DNA of 64,000 nucleotides from Gammaproteobacteria bacterium. GTDB lineage: Bacteria; Pseudomonadota; Gammaproteobacteria; Pseudomonadales; Pseudohongiellaceae. Positions 9,791-18,925 of the stretch are shown one piece after another. The notes under the pieces are model-generated. The model did not search any database. It saw nothing but the letters and a program-made list of their open reading frames with translations, and had not been told where the DNA came from. Each line of letters starts with the position of its first letter. Within the stretch, counting starts at the first letter, position 1. The position numbers and the translations under genes were made by a program. The stretch lies in NCBI GenBank assembly GCA_024639905.1, contig JAHEGE010000003.1, positions 62,001 through 126,000 of the forward strand. Reading direction: 5' to 3'.

Positions 9791-10459
9791 CTAGGCCGCG
9801 CGCACCCGAGACGGCATTATTTCTTCAAAATCATGCACTTGGGTAAATTCGGCGAGGGCAAGCCCGGGGCGTTCGCTATCGGGTTGGTGGATGGCTAGCA
9901 GGTGGCCGATACCTTCACTCTGCGCGCGCCGCAACACCGGAAGCGAGTCGTCCAGCAATAGTGTGCGGGCAGGGTCGAAGGCCTCGATGAGTTGGAGCTT
10001 GCCCCAGAAGCCTTCATTTTCCTTAGCGAGCTCAAGCTGATGTGAGCTAATGCGCTGGTGGAAGTAGTCGGCGATGTCGGTATGCTGCATCTTGAGCGCG
10101 AGGCTTTGGGGGTGTGCATTGGTGACCAGCAGAACGCGCTTGCCGAGGGCATTGAGCTCGGAAAGCAGGTTTTCCACATTGGGGCGCACCCGAATTTTAT
10201 CGGTTATGGTGTGTTTGAGGGCGGTGATATCGACGTCGAGCGTGTCGCGCCAATAGTCTAGACAATACCAGTCAAGCGTGCCGAAGACTCGCTCGGAGGT
10301 CGCCTCACAGAATTGATGAGCTTCGATGGGATCTATGCGGTGCTGCTGGGCATAGGTCAAGGGCAGTAGGTGCTGCCAAAAATAGCTGTCAAAATGCAGG
10401 TCTAGCAGGGTGCCATCCATGTCGAACATAACAGTGTCGATTTCGTTCCAAGGCGGCAT
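9791..10459 (-). CDS. yrfG: GMP/IMP nucleotidase, HAD superfamily (YrfG)
   Basis: HAD hydrolase of 222 residues. Motif I is VMFDMDGTLLDL (near residues 8-19), motif II is LLVTNAHP, and motif IV is LLLDDSLPVL. The stretch FWQHLLPLTYAQ is typical of YrfG, which dephosphorylates GMP and IMP. ATG 10459 is chosen over the longer frame from 10540 because GGAG lies about six bases upstream and the extra 27 residues are not family-like. It is adjacent to hslR and divergent from cysQ. Confidence 0.9.
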   Translation of the reverse strand: MPPWNEIDTVMFDMDGTLLDLHFDSYFWQHLLPLTYAQQHRIDPIEAHQFCEATSERVFGTLDWYCLDYWRDTLDVDITALKHTITDKIRVRPNVENLLSELNALGKRVLLVTNAHPQSLALKMQHTDIADYFHQRISSHQLELAKENEGFWGKLQLIEAFDPARTLLLDDSLPVLRRAQSEGIGHLLAIHQPDSERPGLALAEFTQVHDFEEIMPSRVRAA

Positions 10460-10531
10460 GGTCGCTCCGTGTTCGCTAGAGAAAGTGCTGCGTAGCTTAG
10501 CGCGAATTATTTTACGAGGGTAGGAGCAAAG

Positions 10532-11383
10532 GTGAGCCAAACCGATAAACTAGTCACTCGCGTGCCGGCGCTGAGCGAGATTGTTCGCATCGCCGAAGCG
10601 GCGGGCGTTCGCATACTCGAGGTCTATAACGGCGCCGACTTCGAGGTCGAGCGCAAGGCCGACGACTCCCCACTGACGCTCGCAGACCGCCGTGCGCACG
10701 AACTCATCGAGCAAGAGTTAATTGCCCTCGCGCCCCACATCCCAGTGTTATCGGAAGAATCGACAGCGTTACCGTTTGCTCAGCGCAGGGTGTGGCAGCG
10801 CTATTGGCTTGTCGATCCCTTGGACGGCACCAAAGAATTCATCAGCCGTAACGGTGAATTTACCGTGAACATTGCGCTCATCGAAGACGGACGCGCGACC
10901 CTTGGCGTGGTGCATGTGCCGGTTACCGGCGTGACGTATTTCGGCTCACTGGGGGGCGAGGCGGGGCGCGACTCTGCGGGCGCATGGAAATCCGCAGGCG
11001 GCGATATCAAGCCGATCGCCGTCCGCGAACTGGGCGCGAGCGAAGTCAGGGTCGTCGCGAGTCGCAGACATCGCGGTGAGCGGCTAGACGAGATGCTGCG
11101 CGCAATCGAGTCGTCGTCTGGGCTTGAGGATGTTGTCAGCATCGGCAGCTCACTCAAAATGTGCTTAGTCGCCGAAGGCGACGCTGACGTCTATCCGCGC
11201 CTCGCGCCAACCAGCGAGTGGGACACCGCGGCCGCGCACGCTGTGCTGGTGGCTGCAGGAGGCGAGATAGTCGATCTCAAATTCAGTCCTCTGCGTTACA
11301 ATCAAAAGGACTGCCTGCTTAATCCGGAGTTCATCGCCCTCGGCGATCGCTCGGTCGATTGGCGAAAGCTGTTAGGACTTTAG
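10532..11383 (+). CDS. cysQ: 3'(2'),5'-bisphosphate nucleotidase CysQ
   Basis: Converts 3'-phosphoadenosine 5'-phosphate (PAP) to AMP during sulfate assimilation. 283 residues with the inositol-monophosphatase fold: metal motif VLSEES, WLVDPLDGTKEFISRNGEFTVNIAL, and the C-terminal WDTAAAHAVLVAAGGEIVD. It starts with GTG 10532 preceded by GGAGCAAA. Divergent from yrfG. Confidence 0.94.
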   Translation: MSQTDKLVTRVPALSEIVRIAEAAGVRILEVYNGADFEVERKADDSPLTLADRRAHELIEQELIALAPHIPVLSEESTALPFAQRRVWQRYWLVDPLDGTKEFISRNGEFTVNIALIEDGRATLGVVHVPVTGVTYFGSLGGEAGRDSAGAWKSAGGDIKPIAVRELGASEVRVVASRRHRGERLDEMLRAIESSSGLEDVVSIGSSLKMCLVAEGDADVYPRLAPTSEWDTAAAHAVLVAAGGEIVDLKFSPLRYNQKDCLLNPEFIALGDRSVDWRKLLGL

Positions 11384-11436
11384 CTCGCGGGCGTGGGATT
11401 AGCAGGCATTTATTCGCAGTAAAAAAGGGGACCACC

Positions 11437-13305
11437 ATGAATCAATCCGTACTCAAGACCTGGCGCCGCGCAGCGCTTGCACTGCTCGCCGTGTTTGCGC
11501 TTGCCGCGTGTTCGGAGCCTGCGCCGCAGTCGAATACCGAAGAGCCAAGCGTCGTAGCGGCAGTGTCTGAGACCGAGCGACTCAACGCCTGGCTCGATGA
11601 GCAATATGCCGAGCAATTGGAATCCAGTCCGATGACTAAGACTCGACTCGGCGACAAGTCAGATTACGACGAGCTCGACGATTACTCGGTGGCGGCTGAG
11701 CAGGCTGATCTTGAGTGGTTACGCAGCAGCGTCGCGGAAATGGAATCGACGTTCGATGTCGATGCGCTTAACGACGACGGAAAGCTCTCTTATGCCATGT
11801 GGCAATTTTCCCTAGAGCGCGCGGAAGCGGGCGTCCCGTTCCGTCAACACGGCTACATTTTTGGCCGCGGAGGTCCCCACGCCTACCTGCCTAATTTCCT
11901 CATCAATTTCCACCGCGTTGATACCGTCGCCGACCTCGAAGCCTACGTCGCTCGCCTCGGCGAAATCGATCGCATCTTCGACCAATTGCTGGAACGCTCG
12001 CGTGCTGCGTCTGCCGCAGGCATTCGTCAGCCGCGCTTCGGCTACGATTTCGCCCTAGCAGAGATCGAACGCGTGACCGCCGGTGCGCCTTTTAGCAGCA
12101 GCGACAGTTCGCCGAACTCGCCGCTGTGGACAGACCTGCAAGACAAGACTGGCGCGCTAGTAGACGAAGGCCTGCTCGACGCCGAAGATGCGCAAAGGTT
12201 TACTGGCGAGATCCGCGAGCTATTGTCAACCGAGGTGTTAGGTGCCTACGAGCAAGTGGCGAGCTGGCTGCGAGAAGATCGAGAATTCGCGAGCGCAGAG
12301 TCGCAAGGCGTATGGGCGTTGCCTGAGGGTGAGGCATTCTACAATTACCGTCTCGCGCAAATGACGACAGTTGATCTGACCGCCGATGAGATTCATCAGA
12401 TCGGTCTCGATGAGGTTGCGCGCATTCAGGGCGAGATGGAAACGATTAAGCAGACAGTCGGCTTCGACGGCACGCTGCAGGAATTTTTCGTCTTTATGCG
12501 TGAAGACGAACAATTCTATTACCCGAATACCGACGAAGGGCGCCAAGCCTATCTCGATTTAAACAACGAATACCTGGACGCGATTACGCTTAAGCTCCCC
12601 GACTATTTTGGTCGACTACCGAAGGCGGCGCTCGAGGTGCGAAGGGTAGAGGCGTTCCGTGAACAGGCAGGTGCTGCGCAGCATTATAACGCCGGCACTC
12701 CAGACGGCTCGCGCCCGGGCGTGTTCTATTCGCACATGAGCGACATGTCTACGCTGCCGATCTTTCAGCTCGAGGACGTGGCGTATCACGAGGGCAATCC
12801 CGGCCATCACATGCAGATTTCGATTCAGCAGGAGCTCGAAGAGGTGCCGCGTTTCCGCACGCAGTACCGCACGACTGCCTACACCGAAGGCTGGGGGCTT
12901 TACTCAGAGTGGTTGGCAAAAGAGATGGGTGGCTTCGAAGATCCCTATTCCGATTTCGGGCGCCTCGGCGGCGAGATTTGGCGCGCGATTCGTTTGGTAG
13001 TCGATACCGGCATCCACTCAAAGCAGTGGAGCGAGGAGCAGGCTGTGCAGTATTTCTTGGATAATTCGCCGCAGCCAGAAGGCGCCGTACGGTCTGAAAT
13101 TCAACGCTACTTTGCAACACCTGGCCAAGCCACCGCGTATAAGATCGGCATGCTAAAGATTCAGGAAGTGCGCCGCGATGCTGAGCAGGCGTTGGGCGCT
13201 AACTTCGACATTCGTGAATTCCACGATGTCGTGCTCGGTGCCGGCGCGTTGCCGTTGCCACTTCTAGAAGCACGAGTCGATCGTTGGATTCGTGATTCGC
13301 TGTAG
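11437..13305 (+). CDS. DUF885 family lipoprotein, probable metallopeptidase
   Basis: ATG 11437 with AAGGGG upstream gives a lipoprotein signal (MNQSVLKTWRRAALALLAVFA, lipobox LAAC followed by S). The longer frame from 11359 lacks this logic. The mature protein is a DUF885 member with the motif YHEGNPGHHMQISIQQE near residue 450 and a following YTEGWGLYSEWLAKEMG segment. An HE..GHH-type metal site with a downstream Glu is consistent with a zinc peptidase, but the substrate is unknown. A paralogue with the same architecture lies at 51892-53751. The next gene follows after 43 bases and may be co-transcribed. Confidence 0.85.
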   Translation: MNQSVLKTWRRAALALLAVFALAACSEPAPQSNTEEPSVVAAVSETERLNAWLDEQYAEQLESSPMTKTRLGDKSDYDELDDYSVAAEQADLEWLRSSVAEMESTFDVDALNDDGKLSYAMWQFSLERAEAGVPFRQHGYIFGRGGPHAYLPNFLINFHRVDTVADLEAYVARLGEIDRIFDQLLERSRAASAAGIRQPRFGYDFALAEIERVTAGAPFSSSDSSPNSPLWTDLQDKTGALVDEGLLDAEDAQRFTGEIRELLSTEVLGAYEQVASWLREDREFASAESQGVWALPEGEAFYNYRLAQMTTVDLTADEIHQIGLDEVARIQGEMETIKQTVGFDGTLQEFFVFMREDEQFYYPNTDEGRQAYLDLNNEYLDAITLKLPDYFGRLPKAALEVRRVEAFREQAGAAQHYNAGTPDGSRPGVFYSHMSDMSTLPIFQLEDVAYHEGNPGHHMQISIQQELEEVPRFRTQYRTTAYTEGWGLYSEWLAKEMGGFEDPYSDFGRLGGEIWRAIRLVVDTGIHSKQWSEEQAVQYFLDNSPQPEGAVRSEIQRYFATPGQATAYKIGMLKIQEVRRDAEQALGANFDIREFHDVVLGAGALPLPLLEARVDRWIRDSL

Positions 13306-13348
13306 CGAGAAAAATAACTTTTACTTTTTGAGAAATAAGGAAATCGGC

Positions 13349-14647
13349 ATGGCGCAAATGACAACTGGGCATACTGGCAAGGGGATGCGGGTGATGGCAG
13401 CGCGACTATTTCTGGCGTCCGCTTATCTTGTCGCGCAGCCCGCGGTATTTGCAGCTGAGTTGGCGATGCCAGAAAGCGTTGGGCTGTCTAGCGCGGGGCT
13501 TGCTGCAGTGACTCAGCGACTGCAACGCCATGTGGACGAAGGCGATATAGCGGGCGTTGTGGCCGCAGTGGCGCGCGACGGCAAACTCGTTTATCAGGTC
13601 GCTCTGGGGCAACAGGATATCGAAGCGAAGCGCGCAATGCAGGAAGACGCCTTATTTCGCATCTACTCAATGGCGCGCGAGATCACCAGCGTCGCGGCGC
13701 TAACGCTCTATGACCAGGGCGCGTTCGAGTTCGATGATCCCGTGTCGAAATACCTTCCGGAGTTCGCCGACCAGCGTGTGTTGTTAGACTCAAGCTCCAC
13801 CGACATTAACGCCACGCGCGAGCGAGTCGGTGAGATGACTATCGCACACCTGCTTACTCACACCTCAGGGCTCGGTAGTCGCAGCTCGGCGCTCTATGTT
13901 GAAAACAACGTACGCGACCGTGCAGCGAGTTTAGACGCGATGGTCCGTAAAGCAGCTGCGGTGCCTTTGTTCCAAGATCCGGGTACGGAATTTCGCTACG
14001 GCATTCACGCGACGATCGTCGGCAAGCTGATCGAAGTGTGGTCAGGACAGCCCTTCGAAGAGTATTTGCGCGACGCCCTGCTGCAACCGCTGGGCATGGA
14101 CAGCACTCTGTTCTGGGCGGAGGGAGACAACGCCGAGCGCCTCGCGCAACTCTACCGGCCAGACACCGATAAAGCGCTGCGTCCTTATGCGATCGAAAGC
14201 GTGCCATGGACGCAGCGTCCGGCGCTGATTGAAGGAGGCGTCGGCTTGTTGTCTTCGGTGCCTGACTTTGTTCGTTTCTCGCAGATGGTGCTTGACCGTG
14301 GCCGTATTGCAGGAAGCAATGAACGGCTGTTAAGCGAGTCTACCGCAGCCCTCATGTATGCCAACGCGGTGCCGGCAGCGGCCATGCCTATAGGCGACTC
14401 ACGTTACTGGTTAGGGTCGGGCTGGAGCCTTGGCGGATTTAACGTCGTGCTCGATCCCTCGACCTATAACTACCCCGTCTCCGAAGGCACTATCTGGTGG
14501 GACGGCTCGGCGGGCACGCGCTTCTTTATCGATCCGGTGCAAGGCACTGTGCTGGTTATTATGGCGCAAGTGTCACCGTCAAACGGGGGCGGATTTAGGG
14601 AGAACTTTAGCCGATTGGTAGATGCGGCGCTCATCGAGCGTCGCTAG
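13349..14647 (+). CDS. Secreted serine hydrolase, beta-lactamase class C / EstB family, with SxxR instead of SxxK
   Basis: ATG 13349 is preceded by AAGGAAA. The N-terminus has a hydrophobic segment ending near VFAAE, a likely signal peptide. The beta-lactamase/penicillin-binding fold is clear: the FRIYSMAREITSVAALTLYD helix, a FRYGIHATIVGKLIE second-motif region and WWDGSAGTRFFIDPVQG. The nucleophile motif reads S107-M-A-R110, whereas the family has SxxK with Lys as general base. The codons are TCA ATG GCG CGC, so a Lys-to-Arg change is real in this sequence. It may be inactive, altered in mechanism, or a member of a variant subfamily. It overlaps the convergent kinase gene by 4 bases. Confidence 0.82.
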   Translation: MAQMTTGHTGKGMRVMAARLFLASAYLVAQPAVFAAELAMPESVGLSSAGLAAVTQRLQRHVDEGDIAGVVAAVARDGKLVYQVALGQQDIEAKRAMQEDALFRIYSMAREITSVAALTLYDQGAFEFDDPVSKYLPEFADQRVLLDSSSTDINATRERVGEMTIAHLLTHTSGLGSRSSALYVENNVRDRAASLDAMVRKAAAVPLFQDPGTEFRYGIHATIVGKLIEVWSGQPFEEYLRDALLQPLGMDSTLFWAEGDNAERLAQLYRPDTDKALRPYAIESVPWTQRPALIEGGVGLLSSVPDFVRFSQMVLDRGRIAGSNERLLSESTAALMYANAVPAAAMPIGDSRYWLGSGWSLGGFNVVLDPSTYNYPVSEGTIWWDGSAGTRFFIDPVQGTVLVIMAQVSPSNGGGFRENFSRLVDAALIERR

Positions 14648-17085
14648 TCGTTTAGCCCATCTATTTTACGACGCGCCTGATCGATCATGTCCCCAATCAA
14701 TTGCGGCAGTGCGTTGGTGTCATAGGGCTTCGCCACGCAGCGGAGGGAATGGTGGCGGTCGATCCTCCCTCGAAGGTTGGGCTCTATATAACCTGTCGCT
14801 AGCAAGACTGGAATATGCGGGCGGAGGGTGAGCATCTCCTCAGCCATGTCGATACCGTTCATCCCGCCCGGCATAACAATATCTGAGAACACCATATCGA
14901 TTTCTGGGTGGGCTTCAAACTGCAGTAATCCGAACGAGCCATCGGAGGCCTCGATGATACGGTAGCCTTCGCGTCTGAGCATCTCCACGGCGACTTCGCG
15001 CACGTTGTCGTTGTCTTCAACCACAAGCAGTGTTTCTGAGCGACCGCCGAGGCTGCATGCCGGAGTCGTGTCCTGCACCTGCGCATCGAATTCTTCGCGG
15101 CGCTGCGGAAGATAGAGCCTAAAAGTCGTTCCTTTGTCGAGTTCGCTCTCGACGCTAATCGCGCCGCCGGATTGAGTCAAGAATCCATAGACGGTGCTTA
15201 GTCCGAGGCCGGTGCCACGGTCTTTACGTTTAGTCATAAAAAAAGGCTCGAATATTTTGCTCTTAACATCGTCTGTCATGCCTGAACCATTGTCGCTAAT
15301 ACTGAGCTCTATAAAAGTCTCGTCTTGACCCGGCATGGGCGTGCCCAATTGCCGAACGGCAGTTAGGCGATCGACAGGTCTTGCGGAGAGAGTCACCGTG
15401 CCGCCATTGGGCATCGCATCCTTGGCGTTGATGCAGAGATTGAGAATGGCATTCTCGAGCTGCGTTTTATCGGTAGCAGCAATGCAGGTTTCGTCACAGG
15501 GTAAACATTCGAGGTGAATGCTTTCGCCGAGCAAGCGACTAAAGAAATCTTCCATGTCTTTGATTAACGCACAAATATCAACATTGCTCGTTCTCAAAGA
15601 CTGTTCGCGCGAGAAGCTGAGCAGCCTGTTGTTCAGCTCCGCGCCATTCTGAACAGCCGCCATGACTTTCTGGATGAGAGAGGTCGATTGCTCGTCTTGC
15701 TCGAGACTGCGCTCGAGAAACTGCAGATTCCCAAGGATCACCGTGAGGAGATTATTGAAATCGTGTGCGACGCCACCGGTGAGTCGTCCTATCGCCTCCA
15801 TTTTTTGCGATTGCATGAGCATGTTTTCCATCTCTTTCTGTTTACTGAGATCGGTAAAGCTCACCACCGCCCCGATCGTGCGCGCATTTTTGATCACGGG
15901 CTCCGCCGAATAGCGCACAGGGACAGTGACATTGGATTTATTCCGGAATCCGCTATCGATGAGCTCTGCGGGAATGCCTTCGAGGTAAGTCTTCGCGATC
16001 GCCGCGTTATTGTTCACGCTGGTAATAGAAGACAACGAGTTAGGGCTCAGCAGTTGCAGGGCACTCAGGCCGATGACTTCGTCTTCTCGATACTGCAACA
16101 TGCTGAGCGCCGACTTATTAATAAAAGTGATCGCGCCGACATCGCTTAGGCCAAAGATTCCTTCCTGTAACGCATTGAGTAGTAAATGACGATCCTCTGC
16201 AGCTGCAATAAGTTTGGCATCAGTGCGCGCGTTCTGGGCTTCCAATGCGTTTTCTCTACGCCTTCGTGACGAAAGCTCTTCCTCAATTTGGCTGAGCCGA
16301 ACGGCCTCAGCATGCACTTCGCGCTGCATCGCTGCATAGCTGAGATTGGCTTCTATAAGGGCGAAAGCCTCCCTATGCATGCGCCATGCTACCGGCACGA
16401 TGAAACAGAAAAACAGGCAATAACTAGCGATTAGCTCGAACTGGTTGTTCTGAATATGAAATAGAATACTCGCGATAAAGGCGAGGGTTGCGGGAAGTGC
16501 GAAGGCGATGAAGACCATGCGCATTACCGAGAGCGTCGCGGCGGCTCCCGTCAGCATGCCGGCAAGCCAGAGGCCGGACAGTGCCGACAGTGTCGGATCG
16601 CTGTCTGCGGCGAGGGTGAGCGGAACCAGGCCCCAACAGATGCCAGAGGCGAATGAGCCGAAGACCAAAAGCTGATAGCGAGACTCGAGATCTCTATCGG
16701 TGGCTTCTACTTTTCTGAATTGAAGGAGTAGGAAGTAGCGTAAACCGGTGAAAGCCTGCAACGCAATGAACCAAATAAAGAGTGCCGTGTTAAACCACGG
16801 GCTGAGGAGTAGGCCGATCGTGAAGACAAAGAGGCCCGCCGCCAGATCGCCCAGCAAGATGAAACCAAGATTATCGAGCAATTTGGCAATACACGCCGAA
16901 TAGAGGTTGTTTCCTGTCGAAATCGAGCTCCGGTGTTCAGCTTCCTCTGGCGTTTTCGCGTTGCCGTATGCGTTGGAGGGGTCGCCTAGCGGCACGGGGT
17001 CTTGAAATAGGGCGTCATCGATTCGCGCCTTTTCCTTATTGATAGGTTGTGCCTGAGGCGATTTTTCGGATGGAGTAAGAGACAT
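14644..17085 (-). CDS. Membrane-bound hybrid sensor histidine kinase with C-terminal receiver
   Basis: 813 residues. About six hydrophobic segments (roughly 70-235) form a membrane sensor region, followed by a coiled coil (about 245-295), a PAS domain (about 300-415, LQEGIFGLSDVGAITFINKS), a HisKA domain with phosphoacceptor H441 in GRLTGGVAHDFNNLLTVI, a HATPase domain (NLCINAKDAMPNGG, DNGSGM, GTGLGLSTVYGF) and a receiver with MVFSDIVMPGGMNG. No cognate response regulator lies nearby, so it is an orphan. Ligand unknown. Confidence 0.92.
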   Translation of the reverse strand: MSLTPSEKSPQAQPINKEKARIDDALFQDPVPLGDPSNAYGNAKTPEEAEHRSSISTGNNLYSACIAKLLDNLGFILLGDLAAGLFVFTIGLLLSPWFNTALFIWFIALQAFTGLRYFLLLQFRKVEATDRDLESRYQLLVFGSFASGICWGLVPLTLAADSDPTLSALSGLWLAGMLTGAAATLSVMRMVFIAFALPATLAFIASILFHIQNNQFELIASYCLFFCFIVPVAWRMHREAFALIEANLSYAAMQREVHAEAVRLSQIEEELSSRRRRENALEAQNARTDAKLIAAAEDRHLLLNALQEGIFGLSDVGAITFINKSALSMLQYREDEVIGLSALQLLSPNSLSSITSVNNNAAIAKTYLEGIPAELIDSGFRNKSNVTVPVRYSAEPVIKNARTIGAVVSFTDLSKQKEMENMLMQSQKMEAIGRLTGGVAHDFNNLLTVILGNLQFLERSLEQDEQSTSLIQKVMAAVQNGAELNNRLLSFSREQSLRTSNVDICALIKDMEDFFSRLLGESIHLECLPCDETCIAATDKTQLENAILNLCINAKDAMPNGGTVTLSARPVDRLTAVRQLGTPMPGQDETFIELSISDNGSGMTDDVKSKIFEPFFMTKRKDRGTGLGLSTVYGFLTQSGGAISVESELDKGTTFRLYLPQRREEFDAQVQDTTPACSLGGRSETLLVVEDNDNVREVAVEMLRREGYRIIEASDGSFGLLQFEAHPEIDMVFSDIVMPGGMNGIDMAEEMLTLRPHIPVLLATGYIEPNLRGRIDRHHSLRCVAKPYDTNALPQLIGDMIDQARRKIDGLND

Positions 17086-17233
17086 GGGTATGAGGGTTTA
17101 AGGATGAGAGTCTTAATAGGACCGGTTGTCTAGAGATTCATTGCTAGATTGAACAGAACTAATGCAATAGTTCGCTCCAGGCCTAGCAGCATCGTGGTAA
17201 AGTCTATGGATATTGCGAGAGTTGGAGGGAAGA

Positions 17234-18925
17234 ATGAGTGACGAGTGGAAGGCGTTGAGCGGCGCTAACGCACAAGCCGCCTTAGCCTTGGTCGAGGCGA
17301 AGATAAACGAGGCTTTTCGCTTCATTCGTGCGGCGTGCCTCGATACTGACACACAGCGCCTGAACGCGCGCAAGCTTGATGAGTGGCAGGCTGAGAGCTA
17401 CGAGCTCGCCTTCGGCATCGCGGAGTTAGAGGCTGCGCGAGCTTTGCTCGAGCAAGGGATGTCGCAGGGTGACAGCCTGGTGCTGAAAATAGCCTTGAGC
17501 CAATGCGCCCTGTCTCTTAATGCCTTACTTGGCCGGCTTTCAAGTATTGCGGGAGGCTGCGGCATAGGCCGAGAGGCACTTGCCGTCTTGCAGCAGGCAC
17601 CGGCAATTAGCGCTCTTTTAGACGATTACGCGACACCCCAAGGCCTCGCTGCGTTGGGCGCGGAGCTCATCGAGCGGAGAATGCCGCGGCTACCCTCATT
17701 CCTCGATACGGAGAAGGAGATGGTCCGTGCCACGTTTGAGCGCTTCGCAGACGAGGTCGTCGCGCCATTGGCCGAGGCTATTCACCGGCAAGATCTCGAC
17801 ATCCCAGAAGCGATCATTCGGCCGGCCGCCGAGCTTGGCTGTTTTGGTACATGTATCCCGGAACGGTTCGGTGGACTGCAACCGGACGATAAGCCAGACA
17901 GCCTTAGTATGATCGTCGTGACAGAAGAGCTGTCGCGCGGCTCGCTCGGCGCAGCTGGAAGCCTGATCACGCGACCTGAAATCGCCGCACGCGCGCTTCT
18001 TGCGGGCGGCACGCACGAGCAGCAAGAAAAATGGTTGCCCCAGCTTGCTGCAGGCGAGACCCTCTGCGCGATCTCGATTACTGAGCCCAACACGGGCTCC
18101 GACGTCGCGTCGGTTGCGTTGCGAGCAGCAAGGACAGAAGGCGGCTGGCACCTACAGGGCGCGAAAACCTGGTGCACCTTCGCCGGTCGCTCGGAACTGC
18201 TGGTGGTATTGGCTCGCACCGATCCGGATCCTGCCTTGGGGTTTCGCGGTTTGAGTCTGTTCCTCGTAGAAAAGCCTGCCTTCGCCGGTCATGAATTTGA
18301 AGTAAAGCAAGCGAAAGGGGGTTCGCTAAGTGGCCGCGCGATCTCAACGCTGGGCTACCGCGGCATGCACTCATTCGAGCTCGCCTTCGATGGGTTCTTC
18401 GTGCCAGACGCCAATTTGGTGGGCGGCGAGGCAGGTCTCGGGCGAGGTTTCTACTCGACGATGGCTGGATTCGCCGGCGGGCGCATACAAACGGCTGCGC
18501 GTGCCACGGGTGTGATGCAGGCAGCGTATGAAAAGGCGCTGAGTTATGTGACTGAACGCAGCACGTTTGGCACACCGCTGGCGGGCTATCAACTTACTCA
18601 GATTAAGATCGCTAAGATGTTTGCGACGATCGCGGCCTCGCGACAGTTCTCGTATGCGGTGGCGGAATTAATGGACGACGGCGAGGGTCAGATGGAAGCT
18701 AGCCTCGTCAAACTATTTAGTTGTCGCGCGGCCGAGCAAGTCACGCGCGAGGCGATGCAGCTTCACGGCGGCATGGGCTATGCGGAGGAGGTTGCGGTAA
18801 GTCGCTACTTTGTAGACGCCCGGGTGTTATCGATTTTCGAGGGCGCAGAAGAAGTGTTGGCGCTTAAGGTTATCGCGCGCGGCTTGATAGAAAGAGCCGG
18901 TACCTCAGCAGGGGGCGGCAGCTGA
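17234..18925 (+). CDS. Acyl-CoA dehydrogenase with N-terminal extension
   Basis: FAD-dependent alpha,beta-dehydrogenation of acyl-CoA. ATG 17234 is preceded by GGAGGGA, so I prefer it to the upstream in-frame start at 17213. An extra helical region of about 150 residues precedes the usual core. The core shows AISITEPNTGSDVAS, the WHLQGAKTWCTFAGRSE strand, RSTFGTPLAGYQLTQIKIAKM and the C-terminal MQLHGGMGYAEEVAVSRYFVDAR-type FAD region. The stop overlaps the start of the CoA transferase by one base, indicating translational coupling. Confidence 0.92.
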   Translation: MSDEWKALSGANAQAALALVEAKINEAFRFIRAACLDTDTQRLNARKLDEWQAESYELAFGIAELEAARALLEQGMSQGDSLVLKIALSQCALSLNALLGRLSSIAGGCGIGREALAVLQQAPAISALLDDYATPQGLAALGAELIERRMPRLPSFLDTEKEMVRATFERFADEVVAPLAEAIHRQDLDIPEAIIRPAAELGCFGTCIPERFGGLQPDDKPDSLSMIVVTEELSRGSLGAAGSLITRPEIAARALLAGGTHEQQEKWLPQLAAGETLCAISITEPNTGSDVASVALRAARTEGGWHLQGAKTWCTFAGRSELLVVLARTDPDPALGFRGLSLFLVEKPAFAGHEFEVKQAKGGSLSGRAISTLGYRGMHSFELAFDGFFVPDANLVGGEAGLGRGFYSTMAGFAGGRIQTAARATGVMQAAYEKALSYVTERSTFGTPLAGYQLTQIKIAKMFATIAASRQFSYAVAELMDDGEGQMEASLVKLFSCRAAEQVTREAMQLHGGMGYAEEVAVSRYFVDARVLSIFEGAEEVLALKVIARGLIERAGTSAGGGS

